This document shows positions 51,871 to 60,950 of a stretch of DNA of 64,000 nucleotides, one piece after another (within the stretch, counting starts at the first letter, position 1; every line of letters starts with the position of its first letter). Source of the stretch: Mesotoga infera (GTDB lineage Bacteria; Thermotogota; Thermotogae; Petrotogales; Kosmotogaceae); contig NZ_LS974202.1 in assembly GCF_900157305.1 (NCBI RefSeq), forward strand, positions 124,001-188,000. The letters are read 5' to 3'. The notes below the pieces were generated by a model, which did no database searches, was not told the DNA's origin, and was given only the letters and a program-made list of their open reading frames with translations. Position numbers and translations under genes: made by a program.

Positions 51871-53173
51871 ACTCTCTATCATCTATCACGACGGTATCGC
51901 CCTCTTCGATACCGGCATTTTTCAATTTCGTTGTGAGTCCGCCCTTTTCCAGCTTGTCCATTATGAATCTATCCCTGAATTTCTGCGCCTTGATCTTCCT
52001 GAAGTAGAAATCTACTGCCGGTCCGGAAACTACGAACCGTCCTCTGGAATCCTTTTCGACCTTGAAGTTCTCCGGTTCTGGGGCCGTGTACACGACCGGT
52101 TCGACTACCGGCAAGGGGAGATCTTCCTCGACTTTCAGCCTGTTCAAGAAGGATTCGCTATCGCCGATAACGTTCCAGATGAGTCTTTTTAGATCCTCGA
52201 CTCCCCTGGAAGTGGCGGCCGAGATAGGCAGGATTTCCTTGCCGGTTTTTTCTTTGAAGAGTTTCACCCGCTCGTTCAACAGTTCTGGTGCGAGAAGATC
52301 GCTTTTATTACCGACAACTATCTCCGGTTTTTCCAGGAGTTCCGTTCTGTAGAACTCCAGTTCATAACGGATATCGAAATAATCCTGTACGAAATCTCTC
52401 TCCTCGGTCTGCGCTATATCCAGAAGATGGACTAGTATTTTGCATCTCTCTATGTGCCTCAGAAAACTGTGTCCGAGTCCGATTCCTTGGTGTGCACCTT
52501 TTATAAGACCTGGCACGTCGGCCACGATGTATCCTAGAAATTCCGTCGCCATTACGACTCCCAGATTGGGAGAAAGCGTTGTGAAATGATAATTGGCTAT
52601 CTTTGGTCTTGCGTTGGATACGACCGATATCAGGGTCGATTTGCCCACGTTGGGAAAACCGATGAGAGCAACGTCAGCTAGAATCTTCAATTCGAGGCGC
52701 ACATAAAGCTCCTCACCGGGTTCGCCGTTCTCCGAGGCTTTGGGGGCCTGGTTGGTGGAAGAGGTGAAACGGGCATTCCCCCTGCCGCCCTTTCCACCCC
52801 TAGCGAGAACGACCGTTTCGCCGGGTCTGTTCAAATCGGCCAGAGTCTCGCCAGTTTCGGCGTCGTAAGCGATGGTTCCCACGGGTACCAGAATAACAAT
52901 GTCCCTGCCTTTCCTTCCGGCCATGTTGGACCCTCCGCCATTTTCTCCGTCCTGCGCCAGGAATTTCCTTTTGTGTTTGAACTCGTACAGAGTATTTCTG
53001 CTGTTGCTTGCCCTCAAGAAGACGTGTCCTCCGCTCCCGCCGTCGCCGCCGTCCGGTCCGCCGTAGGGTATGTATTTCTCTCTTCTGAAGGAGACGGCAC
53101 CGTTGCCGCCGTCGCCGGCCTTGACGTAAATTCGCCCCGTATCTACGAGGCTTTCCTGATCGTTCGCGAGCAT
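51854..53173 (-). CDS. obg: Obg/CgtA ribosome-assembly GTPase
   Basis: GTPase that binds the 50S subunit and links ribosome assembly to growth state. Domains in order: glycine-rich Obg fold (1-160, GDGGNGAVSFRREKYIPYGGPDGGDGGSGG), G domain with GFPNVGKS (G1), DVPGL (G3) and NKSD (G4) up to about 340, and a C-terminal OCT domain (~370-439), present in Firmicutes- and Thermotogota-type Obg. It starts behind AAGGAGG and is divergent from remA. First gene of obg-nadD-dus. Confidence 0.96.
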   Translation of the reverse strand: MLANDQESLVDTGRIYVKAGDGGNGAVSFRREKYIPYGGPDGGDGGSGGHVFLRASNSRNTLYEFKHKRKFLAQDGENGGGSNMAGRKGRDIVILVPVGTIAYDAETGETLADLNRPGETVVLARGGKGGRGNARFTSSTNQAPKASENGEPGEELYVRLELKILADVALIGFPNVGKSTLISVVSNARPKIANYHFTTLSPNLGVVMATEFLGYIVADVPGLIKGAHQGIGLGHSFLRHIERCKILVHLLDIAQTEERDFVQDYFDIRYELEFYRTELLEKPEIVVGNKSDLLAPELLNERVKLFKEKTGKEILPISAATSRGVEDLKRLIWNVIGDSESFLNRLKVEEDLPLPVVEPVVYTAPEPENFKVEKDSRGRFVVSGPAVDFYFRKIKAQKFRDRFIMDKLEKGGLTTKLKNAGIEEGDTVVIDDREYVFRE

Positions 53174-53200
53174 CCCAGCACCTCCTTGGGTCTTCTATTA

Positions 53201-53213
53201 TGTTATAATAACA
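53201..53213. promoter_or_regulatory. Palindrome in the divergent obg / remA promoter region
   Basis: TGTTATAATAACA is a perfect 13-nt palindrome around a central A in the 66-nt gap between two divergent genes. It contains TATAAT (53204-53209) for remA and the mirrored TATTAT for obg, so it could serve as a shared -10 or as an operator. No clear -35 is seen on either side. Confidence 0.45.
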
Positions 53214-53239
53214 TCGTTGAAGGAAGGAGGAAAGTCGAA

Positions 53240-53479
53240 GTGGACCACATTGTCAATATTGGTTTCGAATCTTTTGTCGTGAAAGATAGGGTACTGGCCG
53301 TTCTTCCAGTTGCAAGCTCGGCTGTGAGAAGATTGAAGCAGCTCGGTATGGAGACTGGAAAGATCGTCAACCTGACGTTTGGTAAGAGAACCAAGGCGCT
53401 TCTCATCACCGATAGTGGTCACATCATCTTCTCGTTCCTTCCGCCAAGAAGAATCATAGAAAAACTTTTCAAGAACTAG
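53240..53479 (+). CDS. remA: RemA-like DUF370 protein
   Basis: A 79-residue protein of the RemA/DUF370 family, DNA-binding regulators that activate biofilm matrix and other operons in Bacillus. The sequence follows the family closely: [58 protein letters not shown] and [13 protein letters not shown]. The start is GTG with AGGAGG about 9 nt upstream; the frame runs upstream into obg antisense and is not used there. clpP follows 8 nt later, so it is the first gene of the long plus-strand run. Confidence 0.85.
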   Translation: MDHIVNIGFESFVVKDRVLAVLPVASSAVRRLKQLGMETGKIVNLTFGKRTKALLITDSGHIIFSFLPPRRIIEKLFKN

Positions 53480-53487
53480 GAGGAATT

Positions 53488-54105
53488 ATGGACATAAGTA
53501 TGGCGCCTTTCGTACCCTACGTAGTTGAAGATAGAGGAAGGGGAGAGAGGATATTCGATATTTTCACCAAACTTCTAGCGGAAAGGATCGTCTTTCTTGG
53601 CTGGCAGATAGACGACGAGATCTCCAATATCGTCGTAGCTCAGCTTCTTTTCCTTGAGTCGCAGGATCCGGATAAAGACATCAATCTTTATATAAACAGC
53701 CCTGGTGGATCGATCACCGCCGGCCTGGCGATCTACGACACCATGCAGTACATAAAGCCCGATGTCTCGACGATTTGTATAGGCATGGCCGCTTCGATGG
53801 GAGCGATCCTCCTCACCGGCGGCACGAAGGGAAAGAGATATGCACTGCCCAGTTCGAGAATAATGATCCATCAGCCTTTCGGAGGCGCCGAAGGGGTCGC
53901 GAAGGATATAGAGATCAGAACCAAGGAGATCCTTTACCTGAGGGACGAACTCAACAAAATCCTGGCCTTCCACACGGGTCAGTCGATAAAGAAGATAGAG
54001 AAAGACGCTGACCGCGATTACTTCATGAGCGCGACAGAGGCGGTCGATTATGGAATGATAGACAAGGTGATAGAACCCAAGAATAGAGAGAAAGCCAAAG
54101 AGTGA
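53488..54105 (+). CDS. clpP: ATP-dependent Clp protease proteolytic subunit
   Basis: Serine peptidase that forms a tetradecameric chamber fed by ClpX, ClpA or ClpC. The 205-residue protein has [19 protein letters not shown], the nucleophile Ser in [10 protein letters not shown], the catalytic His in [12 protein letters not shown] and the Asp in [26 protein letters not shown] site precedes the ATG. A strong terminator follows it. Confidence 0.96.
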   Translation: MDISMAPFVPYVVEDRGRGERIFDIFTKLLAERIVFLGWQIDDEISNIVVAQLLFLESQDPDKDINLYINSPGGSITAGLAIYDTMQYIKPDVSTICIGMAASMGAILLTGGTKGKRYALPSSRIMIHQPFGGAEGVAKDIEIRTKEILYLRDELNKILAFHTGQSIKKIEKDADRDYFMSATEAVDYGMIDKVIEPKNREKAKE

Positions 54106-54122
54106 CTGATTTTTCTCTTATG

Positions 54123-54145
54123 GCCGGCGCAAAGCGCCGGCTTTT
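54123..54145 (+). terminator. Terminator after clpP
   Basis: A perfect 8-bp GC stem GCCGGCGC / GCGCCGGC with loop AAA and TTTT after it. It lies only 22 nt before mutS, so mutS needs read-through or its own promoter, which I do not see. Confidence 0.88.
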
Positions 54146-54166
54146 GACGTATCCGGGGTTGGTAGT

Positions 54167-56635
54167 GTGTCTGAGATAACACCTATGATGAAACAGTATC
54201 TTGAGGTCAAGAACAATTACAAAGATTGCATAGTCCTCTTCCGTCTTGGGGATTTCTATGAGACGTTTTTTGACGATGCCAGACTTGTCGCCGACGAACT
54301 TCAGATAGTGCTCACTTCACGGAACGGCAATCCCATGGCCGGCGTTCCTTACCATGCGATCGATAGCTATGTGAGAAAGCTGATCTCCGCGGGCCATAAA
54401 GTCGCCATTTGTGAGCAGACCGAAGATCCGGCCCAGGCAAAGGGATTGGTGAGGAGAGAGGTTACCCGCGTCATGACTCCGGGAACTATTATGGAGGACG
54501 AACTTCTCGCCGGTCAGGCCAACAATTATATATTGACCGTGTCCGAAAAGAAAGGTACGTTCGCGGTCGTCCTCAGTGATATTTCGACCGGAGAAGTGGT
54601 GGTTACCTCCTGTGAAAGCCTTCCGGAGCTCCTGGATATAATATCAAGTTTCGAACCGGCCCAGATACTTCTCAGAGAGAGTCTGAAAACTTTGAAAAAG
54701 GATATCATGACTGTCTCCGGCGCCTTCATAGAGATCTTCGAGGACTGGAACTTCGCGCTCTCCTCCAGTCTCAGGTATGTGAAAGAATTCTATTCTTTGG
54801 CCTCCACAGATCATCTGGAGCTTGATTCCTCACAACTGGAGGCTCTCGGCGCCCTCTTTAAATACCTTCAGACCACCAATTTCAAACCTATGAAACATCT
54901 ATCGCTGCCCAGAGTTATTAAAAGATCGGAAACAATGCAGCTGGACGCTTCCACGATAGAGAATCTCAACCTTCTGTCGAGCCAGGGAAAGGGTTCGCTT
55001 ATCGCTATAATGGACGAAAGCGTTACCGGTATGGGAAAGAGGAAGCTGAAACAGTGGCTTTTAACTCCTCTTACCGACGTTCACAAAATAGAGCGCAGAC
55101 TCGATACGGTTCAAAGCCTTTCGGAAGACCGGCTCCTTCTGGAAGAGCTCCGGGAGTATCTCGGTGGCATCTTCGATCTGGAAAGAATAGTTTCACGCCT
55201 TGCCAGTGATCGGGCCTCTCCCAGGGATCTCCAGTCTTTGAGGAACTCCCTCAGAATCCTTCCCTACATAAAGCAGCTTCTCGTGAGTAACCCTTCTCTA
55301 CGTGAGCGAGGAGAGAGGATAGTCCTTTTCTCGAAAGAACTCGAGTTGTTGGAAAAGGCGTTGCAAGACGAGCCATCCGCTTTCGTCGGCGAGGGCAAGG
55401 TGATAAGGAAGGGTTTCAGCCATGAGCTCGATGAGCTACGAGATCTTTTGGAAAATTCCGTTGAGAAACTGAAGGAATTGGAGCGGAGGGAGAAGGAAGC
55501 AACCGGGATAAGCACTCTAAAGGTAAAGTACAACAAAGTATTCGGTTACTTCATAGAATTGCCCAAAGCTCAGGCTTCGAAGGCTCCGGAAAATTACACC
55601 AGGAAGCAGACTCTAGTGAACTGCGAGAGGTACATCACCCCCGAGTTGAAGGCTTTTGAAGATAGGGTTCTCAGTGCCGGAGAAAGAATAGACTCGCTGG
55701 AAAGGTCGCTTTTCGAAAATATTTGTCGCGAGGTGGGTAATTCGGCAAAGGATCTGCAGGAGCTTTCGACCGTCTTATCGGAGCTGGATGTCCTTCAATC
55801 TTTCGCCTCGATAGCCAGAAAGTACGGGTACGTCAGGCCCGAGTTTACATCGGATGGCGCCACCAGAGTCGAAGCCTCCAGACACCCTATAGTGGAGAGG
55901 TTCGTGGGAGAATTCACCCCCAACGATATAACCTTCGGCGAGGAAGGGCGGTTCTTCATACTCACGGGCCCCAACATGAGCGGCAAGTCCACCTATATAA
56001 GGCAGATAGCGCTAATCTCTATAATGGCTCAGATCGGCTCTTTCGTTCCGGCCTCCAGGGCGGTTTTGCCTGTTTACGACCGGATTTTCACAAGGATCGG
56101 CGCCAGAGACGATCTGGCCGGCGGGAAATCGACTTTCCTTGTGGAAATGATGGAAACGGCCACTATCCTTTCAAGGGCCACAGAAGACAGTCTGGTAATA
56201 CTCGACGAAGTGGGAAGGGGAACAAGCACTTTCGACGGCATTTCGATTGCCTGGTCGGTCTCGGAATATATATATGAAGCCATCGGATGCAACACGGTCT
56301 TCGCGACTCATTTCACGGAACTGACGGAACTCTCTCAAATGTACTCAGGAATAAGAAATAAAACAGTTAAAATTATGGAGACCGAAAAGGGTATAGTCTT
56401 TCTACACAGAGTGATTGAAGGTGTTGCAAGCAAGTCGCACGGTATAGATGTCGCGAAACTGGCGGGTATTCCCAGCGTGGTTCTGGAGAGGGCCGAAGAG
56501 ATACTCAGGGTTATCTCCAAACAGTCGGCGCTCGATAAGGCCGTTCGAGTGCTGACGACAGACGATCTTGTCGAAATACGCAGAGCAAAGAAGGGCAAGA
56601 TGAACCGTAACCAGATAACGTTGTTTGACACATAG
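54167..56635 (+). CDS. mutS: DNA mismatch repair protein MutS
   Basis: Binds mismatches and small loops and recruits MutL. The 822-residue protein has the N-terminal mismatch-recognition domain with LFRLGDFYETFFDDA (the Phe-x-Glu type wedge motif), MAGVPYHAIDSYV, the clamp and lever helices, and the ATPase with GPNMSGKSTYIRQ (Walker A), LVILDEVGRGTSTFDG (Walker B) and ATHFTEL. The start is GTG (54167), with GGGGTT upstream. Length is typical of MutS1 with a short C-terminus. pepQ follows after 17 nt. Confidence 0.97.
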   Translation: MSEITPMMKQYLEVKNNYKDCIVLFRLGDFYETFFDDARLVADELQIVLTSRNGNPMAGVPYHAIDSYVRKLISAGHKVAICEQTEDPAQAKGLVRREVTRVMTPGTIMEDELLAGQANNYILTVSEKKGTFAVVLSDISTGEVVVTSCESLPELLDIISSFEPAQILLRESLKTLKKDIMTVSGAFIEIFEDWNFALSSSLRYVKEFYSLASTDHLELDSSQLEALGALFKYLQTTNFKPMKHLSLPRVIKRSETMQLDASTIENLNLLSSQGKGSLIAIMDESVTGMGKRKLKQWLLTPLTDVHKIERRLDTVQSLSEDRLLLEELREYLGGIFDLERIVSRLASDRASPRDLQSLRNSLRILPYIKQLLVSNPSLRERGERIVLFSKELELLEKALQDEPSAFVGEGKVIRKGFSHELDELRDLLENSVEKLKELERREKEATGISTLKVKYNKVFGYFIELPKAQASKAPENYTRKQTLVNCERYITPELKAFEDRVLSAGERIDSLERSLFENICREVGNSAKDLQELSTVLSELDVLQSFASIARKYGYVRPEFTSDGATRVEASRHPIVERFVGEFTPNDITFGEEGRFFILTGPNMSGKSTYIRQIALISIMAQIGSFVPASRAVLPVYDRIFTRIGARDDLAGGKSTFLVEMMETATILSRATEDSLVILDEVGRGTSTFDGISIAWSVSEYIYEAIGCNTVFATHFTELTELSQMYSGIRNKTVKIMETEKGIVFLHRVIEGVASKSHGIDVAKLAGIPSVVLERAEEILRVISKQSALDKAVRVLTTDDLVEIRRAKKGKMNRNQITLFDT

Positions 56636-56652
56636 ATCAATGGAGGTTGAGC

Positions 56653-57732
56653 ATGTCGAGAATTGAACAATTCAGAAGCAAATTGGCCGAAATGGGACTG
56701 GAAGGCTTTGTTCTTTACAACCACGAATCGAGCAACAAATCGAGTTCCTGGTATCTTTCTGGCTTTTCCGGTTCTTTTTCTGTGCTTGTTATCTCCCCGG
56801 TGGGCGAGTATATCATCACCGACTCCAGATACTATACCCAGGCTTCGATCGAGACCGATTTCAAATTGATACCCTACAAGAGCGGCGATGAACTCAAGGA
56901 CTTGATTTCAAACATACTCAAGAGTGACGGCGCTGGAAAGGTGGGTTTTGAAGAGGATACTATCAGTTACGGCCTTTACAAGAGAATCTTCGAGAATCTT
57001 GGCGTTGAGCTTGTTCCAGCCGACATTATTTTAAAGGAAATGCGAATGGTTAAGACACCGCAGGAGATAGAGAAAATAAAAAAGGCCGTAATCGTGGCTG
57101 AAGAGGCTCTTATAGAAACCCTCAACTATATAAGACCGGGAAAGAGCGAAGAGGATATAGCTGCCATTCTCGAACACGAGATAAGGACGCGCGGTGGTTA
57201 CCTCGCCTTCGACACCATAGTTGGTAGCGGTCCAAGAAGTGCGGTGGTACATGGTAAGCCTTCAGACAAAAAGCTCCGCGAGGGCGAGTTTGTGCTGATA
57301 GATTACGGTGCGAGAGTTGACGGCTACAACTCTGATATCACCAGGACCTTCTCGCTTGGAAGCCCCAGCGAGGAGATGATAAAGGTTTACGAAGTCGTCT
57401 ATGAGGCCCAGAAAGCGGCAAAAGAGGCCGCACACGCCGGAATTATTGGCAGCGACCTGCACGAAGTGGCCGCTTCGATAATAAGGCAGGCCGGATACGG
57501 TGAGTACTTCGGACACGGTCTAGGTCATAGTCTGGGAATGGATACCCACGACGGATCCGGCGGTGCAAGCCCGTCAAATAAAAACCCAATTCCCGCAGGG
57601 GCTGTGATTACCATAGAACCGGGAATATATCTACCCGAAAAATTCGGGGTCAGAATTGAGGACGACCTCTATTTTGGAGAAGATAAAACCGAGGTTCTTA
57701 CTAACCTCGATAGAGAACTCAAGATACTGTAA
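56653..57732 (+). CDS. M24 Xaa-Pro aminopeptidase / dipeptidase (PepQ/PepP-like)
   Basis: Cytoplasmic metallopeptidase of about 359 residues acting on X-Pro bonds. The creatinase N-terminal domain (SGFSGSFSVLVISPVGEYIITDSRY) is followed by the pita-bread catalytic domain. Metal ligands are visible in FVLIDYGARVDGYNSDITRTF (two Asp), YFGHGLGHSLGMDTHD (His), VITIEPGIYLPEKFGVRIEDDL (two Glu). The ATG at 56653 is 6 nt from GGAGG; the TTG at 56647 abuts it. It directly precedes efp, a frequent pairing in bacteria. Confidence 0.92.
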   Translation: MSRIEQFRSKLAEMGLEGFVLYNHESSNKSSSWYLSGFSGSFSVLVISPVGEYIITDSRYYTQASIETDFKLIPYKSGDELKDLISNILKSDGAGKVGFEEDTISYGLYKRIFENLGVELVPADIILKEMRMVKTPQEIEKIKKAVIVAEEALIETLNYIRPGKSEEDIAAILEHEIRTRGGYLAFDTIVGSGPRSAVVHGKPSDKKLREGEFVLIDYGARVDGYNSDITRTFSLGSPSEEMIKVYEVVYEAQKAAKEAAHAGIIGSDLHEVAASIIRQAGYGEYFGHGLGHSLGMDTHDGSGGASPSNKNPIPAGAVITIEPGIYLPEKFGVRIEDDLYFGEDKTEVLTNLDRELKIL

Positions 57733-57753
57733 CGATCCGGAGGTGGCTTCTAT

Positions 57754-58311
57754 ATGATAGAAGTTGGCAAGTTAAGAAAGGGAATGCCTCTACTTATCGA
57801 TGGAGAGATCTACATCGTTCTAGAGGCTAACAAACACTCCATGGGACGGGGAGATGGAATAATAAGGACACGAATGAAGAACCTGAAGACCGCTCTGGTT
57901 AGGCAATTTACTTTTCAGGCCAGTGAAAAGGTCGAAGAGGCTTCACTTTCGATAAGACACGTTCAGTACCTTTATTCCGAAGGGGATTTTTTCCATTTCA
58001 TGGATCTAGAAACGTTCGAGCAGTACACGATCGGACCCGACGAGATGGGAGACGGTCTCGACTATTTGAAGGGAAATGAAGAGGTAGATCTTCAATTCCA
58101 CGAAGATAGACCGATCGGAGTGATTCTACCCAACACCGTGGTACTCCAGGTCACCGAAACGGCACCGGCCTACAAAGGCGACACGGTTTCCGGAAGCGGA
58201 AAACCGGCCGTTCTGGAGACAGGTTTGAAAGTCACAGTACCATTCTTCGTCGAGAACGGCGAAATGATCAGAGTTGATACGAGAACCGGCGAATATATCG
58301 AAAGAGCCTGA
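57754..58311 (+). CDS. efp: Translation elongation factor P
   Basis: Rescues ribosomes stalled at polyproline. The 185-residue protein has three beta-barrel domains and the C-terminal signature [32 protein letters not shown]. The tip of domain I reads [14 protein letters not shown], so Arg stands at the position that is Lys in E. coli-type EF-P, and the usual Pro before Gly is Met. As I recall, T. maritima EF-P has a very similar tip, so this is probably normal for the phylum. No EarP or EpmA-type modification gene is in the window. Confidence 0.96.
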   Translation: MIEVGKLRKGMPLLIDGEIYIVLEANKHSMGRGDGIIRTRMKNLKTALVRQFTFQASEKVEEASLSIRHVQYLYSEGDFFHFMDLETFEQYTIGPDEMGDGLDYLKGNEEVDLQFHEDRPIGVILPNTVVLQVTETAPAYKGDTVSGSGKPAVLETGLKVTVPFFVENGEMIRVDTRTGEYIERA

Positions 58312-58331
58312 TAAGGAAAGGAGGGAGAAGA

Positions 58332-58805
58332 ATGGATTTCGAAGAAACGGATCTTGGAAGGATAGAGATCTCTGAAGCCGTGATCCGGGATATAGCGATT
58401 CACTCCTACATCGAATTCTTGAAGTTCGATCCCAGAGAAAGCAAAGCCAGAAAGGAAGCCAAATCAACCGTAGATATCGATCTGGACGAAAAAGTGGATG
58501 GAACGAAAACCGTTAAGATCACCGTGAATACGAAGATCAAATATGGGGTCTCTATTCCTTCTTATGCCAGAAAGATGCAGGAGAAGCTTAAGAACGACGT
58601 AGAGAGTTTCAGTGGTCTGAAAGTGGAAGACGTCTCGATAAGTATTGAAGATGTCTACGAAGAACCCCAGAAGCCAGCCATTATCGAAGAGGAAGAGCCC
58701 GAGCACGAAGCGGCCCTTCCCCAAGAGGCGGGCCAAGCCGTTGAAAGCCCCATTGCCGAAGTAGAAATTGAGAAAGAAGAGGAAAAGAAAGAGAAAGAGG
58801 TATAA
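58332..58805 (+). CDS. Asp23/Gls24 family protein with acidic tail
   Basis: A 157-residue protein of the Asp23 (DUF322, YqhY/YloU) family. The domain (residues ~1-115) starts with LGRIEISEAVIRDIAIHSYIEF and contains VKITVNTKIKYGVSIPSYARKMQEKLKNDVES, the usual core. The C-terminal ~45 residues are almost purely Glu, Lys, Ala and Pro and should be disordered. In Bacillus the relatives are linked to fatty-acid or envelope homeostasis. It sits between efp and nusB, the same neighbourhood as yqhY in Bacillus. Confidence 0.82.
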   Translation: MDFEETDLGRIEISEAVIRDIAIHSYIEFLKFDPRESKARKEAKSTVDIDLDEKVDGTKTVKITVNTKIKYGVSIPSYARKMQEKLKNDVESFSGLKVEDVSISIEDVYEEPQKPAIIEEEEPEHEAALPQEAGQAVESPIAEVEIEKEEEKKEKEV

Positions 58806-58812
58806 CTCCACA

Positions 58813-59256
58813 ATGACAGGTCCAAACAAAAGCCGGCGGAAGATGCGTGAGATAGTCTTCAGCGCCATATACCAGTTTGATTTCACTGAAGATGTGGAAA
58901 CTTCTTCTGCCTATCTTGAGAGGGAATTGAGCTTTTTTGCCATGGACATGGAAATGAAGCTAATGACCCGAAAGTATTTCGAAAACATACTTCGAAGAAG
59001 GGAGGAGATCGACGGGATAATAAGAAAACATCTGATGAATTGGACTTTCGACAGGCTCGCCTCGACCGACAGAAATGTATTGAGGCTCGGCACTTACGAA
59101 ATCGTCTATGAAAGTGCGGTGCCGATAGAAGTGACACTGAACGAAGCGATAGACATTGCGAAGAAGTACGGTTCGGAACAAGGAGGAAAATTCGTCAACG
59201 GAGTTCTCGATAGGATTGCCAGAGAATGTGCACCTGTCGCAAAAAAAGATTTATAA
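58813..59256 (+). CDS. nusB: Transcription antitermination factor NusB
   Basis: Small all-helical RNA-binding protein that, with NusE, supports rRNA antitermination. The protein shows SRRKMREIVFSAIYQFDF at the start and the C-terminal signature NVLRLGTYEIVYESAVPIEVTLNEAIDIAKKYGSEQGGKFVNGVLDRIA. About 147 residues, usual. I chose the ATG at 58813; the frame is open upstream, but that part overlaps the Lys/Glu-rich end of the asp23 gene and reads as a run of Lys and Arg. GAGGT lies 11 nt upstream. Confidence 0.93.
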   Translation: MTGPNKSRRKMREIVFSAIYQFDFTEDVETSSAYLERELSFFAMDMEMKLMTRKYFENILRRREEIDGIIRKHLMNWTFDRLASTDRNVLRLGTYEIVYESAVPIEVTLNEAIDIAKKYGSEQGGKFVNGVLDRIARECAPVAKKDL

Positions 59257-59269
59257 TGGGAGGGTCAGT

Positions 59270-60940
59270 ATGTTAACCGATCTAGAAATAGCTCAAAAAG
59301 CGGAACTCAAAGAAATCAGCGAAGTAGCTTCCTCGTTGTCGATACCTGAAAAATACATAAGGCGGTACGGAAGAAACATAGCCAAAATATCCCACCACTA
59401 TCTTGAAGAGCTGCAAGAAAAACCCGACGGAAAGCTCGTACTAGTTACAGCAATAAGTCCTACCAGCGCGGGTGAGGGAAAAACGACTACCTCGATAGGA
59501 CTGGCAATGGCACTCAACAAGATAGGGAAAAAGACATTTGTTACTCTGAGAGAACCCTCTGTCGGCCCTGTGATGGGTATAAAAGGCGGTGCCGCAGGAG
59601 GAGGTTATTCTCAGGTCCTTCCGATGGAAGAGATAAACCTGCACTTCACTGGCGATTTCCATGCTGTTTCTCAGGCTCACAATCTGCTTTCAGCTGCAAT
59701 CGACGCGCATATAAAGTTCGACAACAAGCTCGGCATCGATCCCGCAATGGTTTTCTGGCCGAGGACGATGGACATGAACGACCGCGCCCTAAGAGAAATC
59801 ATCGTCGGTCTCGGCGGGAAGAGCAACGGCTATCCAAGAGAGGAGTCTTTCGTCATAACGCCGGCTTCCGAAGTAATGGCGATAATCTGTCTTTCCAAAG
59901 ATATCGATGACCTCAAGGAGCGACTGTCTAGAATAGTCGTGGCGAGATCGAAGAATGGCGGCTTCATCACTGCGAAGGATCTCAAAGTCCACGGTGCCAT
60001 GGCCGCCCTGTTGAAAGATGTGCTCGATCCCAACCTTGTCCAGACCATCGAGGGGACTCCGGCCTTCGTTCATGGCGGTCCTTTCGCCAACATAGCCCAC
60101 GGGACAAATACAATAATCGCCACCAAGATGGCTTTGAAACTCTCCGATTATGTTATAACAGAGGCTGGCTTCGGCGCCGATCTTGGAGCGGAGAAGTTCC
60201 TTGATTTTGTCTCGCCTGTTGCGGGATTTAAACCGTCATCGGTCGTTCTCGTAGCCTCTATTCGCGCCTTGAAAATCAACGGCGGAGCATCGAAAAAAGA
60301 AATTAACCAGGAGAATCTCGAAGCGTTGAGGGCTGGCTTCGAAAACCTTAAAGTCCACCACGAAAACCTGAGAAAGTACGGAATACCCGTTCTGGTAGCA
60401 TTGAATGAATTCCCCAGCGATACGGAAAAGGAAAGGGAGCTTTTTGATTCTCTGTGCAGCGCTAACACCATTTCTTACGAAGTTTCCAGAGTGTGGGAGA
60501 AGGGTGGAGATGGTGGAATTGAAATGGCAGAAAAGCTAGTTCAGCTCGTTGAGAATGGCAGCAACAATTACAGGCCGATCATAGATCTCGATATGCCCGT
60601 TGAAGAAAAGATAAAGAAACTGGCCAAGGAGATATACAGGGCCGGAAAGGTTGAGTTTTTACCTGAAGCTCAGGCCAAACTCAAGCTGTTCAAGAAGCAG
60701 GGACTTGACAGATTACCGGTTATCGTTGCCAAGACACAGTATTCCATAACCGACGATGAGAAGAAGCTGGGAGCTCCATCCGGTTATACTTTCAACGTCA
60801 GAAACTTGAATCTCTCTGCTGGAGCAGGTTTCATAGTAGCCGTTTCTGGAAACATAATGTTGATGCCGGGCCTTGGAGAGGAATTCTGCGCCCAGCAAAT
60901 AGATGTTGATAAAAATGGCAAGATAAGCGGACTATTTTGA
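59270..60940 (+). CDS. fhs: Formate-tetrahydrofolate ligase
   Basis: Makes 10-formyl-THF from formate, THF and ATP, feeding purine and C1 pools or running in reverse to give ATP. The 556-residue protein has SPTSAGEGKTTTSIGLAMAL (P-loop), REPSVGPVMGIKGGAAGGGYSQVLPMEEINLHFTGDFHA and FVHGGPFANIAHG, all diagnostic. The ATG at 59270 follows GGGAGGG; the frame upstream lies inside nusB. Next to folD, so both C1-folate steps are co-expressed. Confidence 0.96.
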   Translation: MLTDLEIAQKAELKEISEVASSLSIPEKYIRRYGRNIAKISHHYLEELQEKPDGKLVLVTAISPTSAGEGKTTTSIGLAMALNKIGKKTFVTLREPSVGPVMGIKGGAAGGGYSQVLPMEEINLHFTGDFHAVSQAHNLLSAAIDAHIKFDNKLGIDPAMVFWPRTMDMNDRALREIIVGLGGKSNGYPREESFVITPASEVMAIICLSKDIDDLKERLSRIVVARSKNGGFITAKDLKVHGAMAALLKDVLDPNLVQTIEGTPAFVHGGPFANIAHGTNTIIATKMALKLSDYVITEAGFGADLGAEKFLDFVSPVAGFKPSSVVLVASIRALKINGGASKKEINQENLEALRAGFENLKVHHENLRKYGIPVLVALNEFPSDTEKERELFDSLCSANTISYEVSRVWEKGGDGGIEMAEKLVQLVENGSNNYRPIIDLDMPVEEKIKKLAKEIYRAGKVEFLPEAQAKLKLFKKQGLDRLPVIVAKTQYSITDDEKKLGAPSGYTFNVRNLNLSAGAGFIVAVSGNIMLMPGLGEEFCAQQIDVDKNGKISGLF

Positions 60941-60950
60941 GGTGGTTTCC

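Noticed and set aside
52973-53239. Upstream extension of the remA frame
   Set aside because: It runs antisense through obg; the GTG at 53240 with AGGAGG gives the exact family N-terminus.
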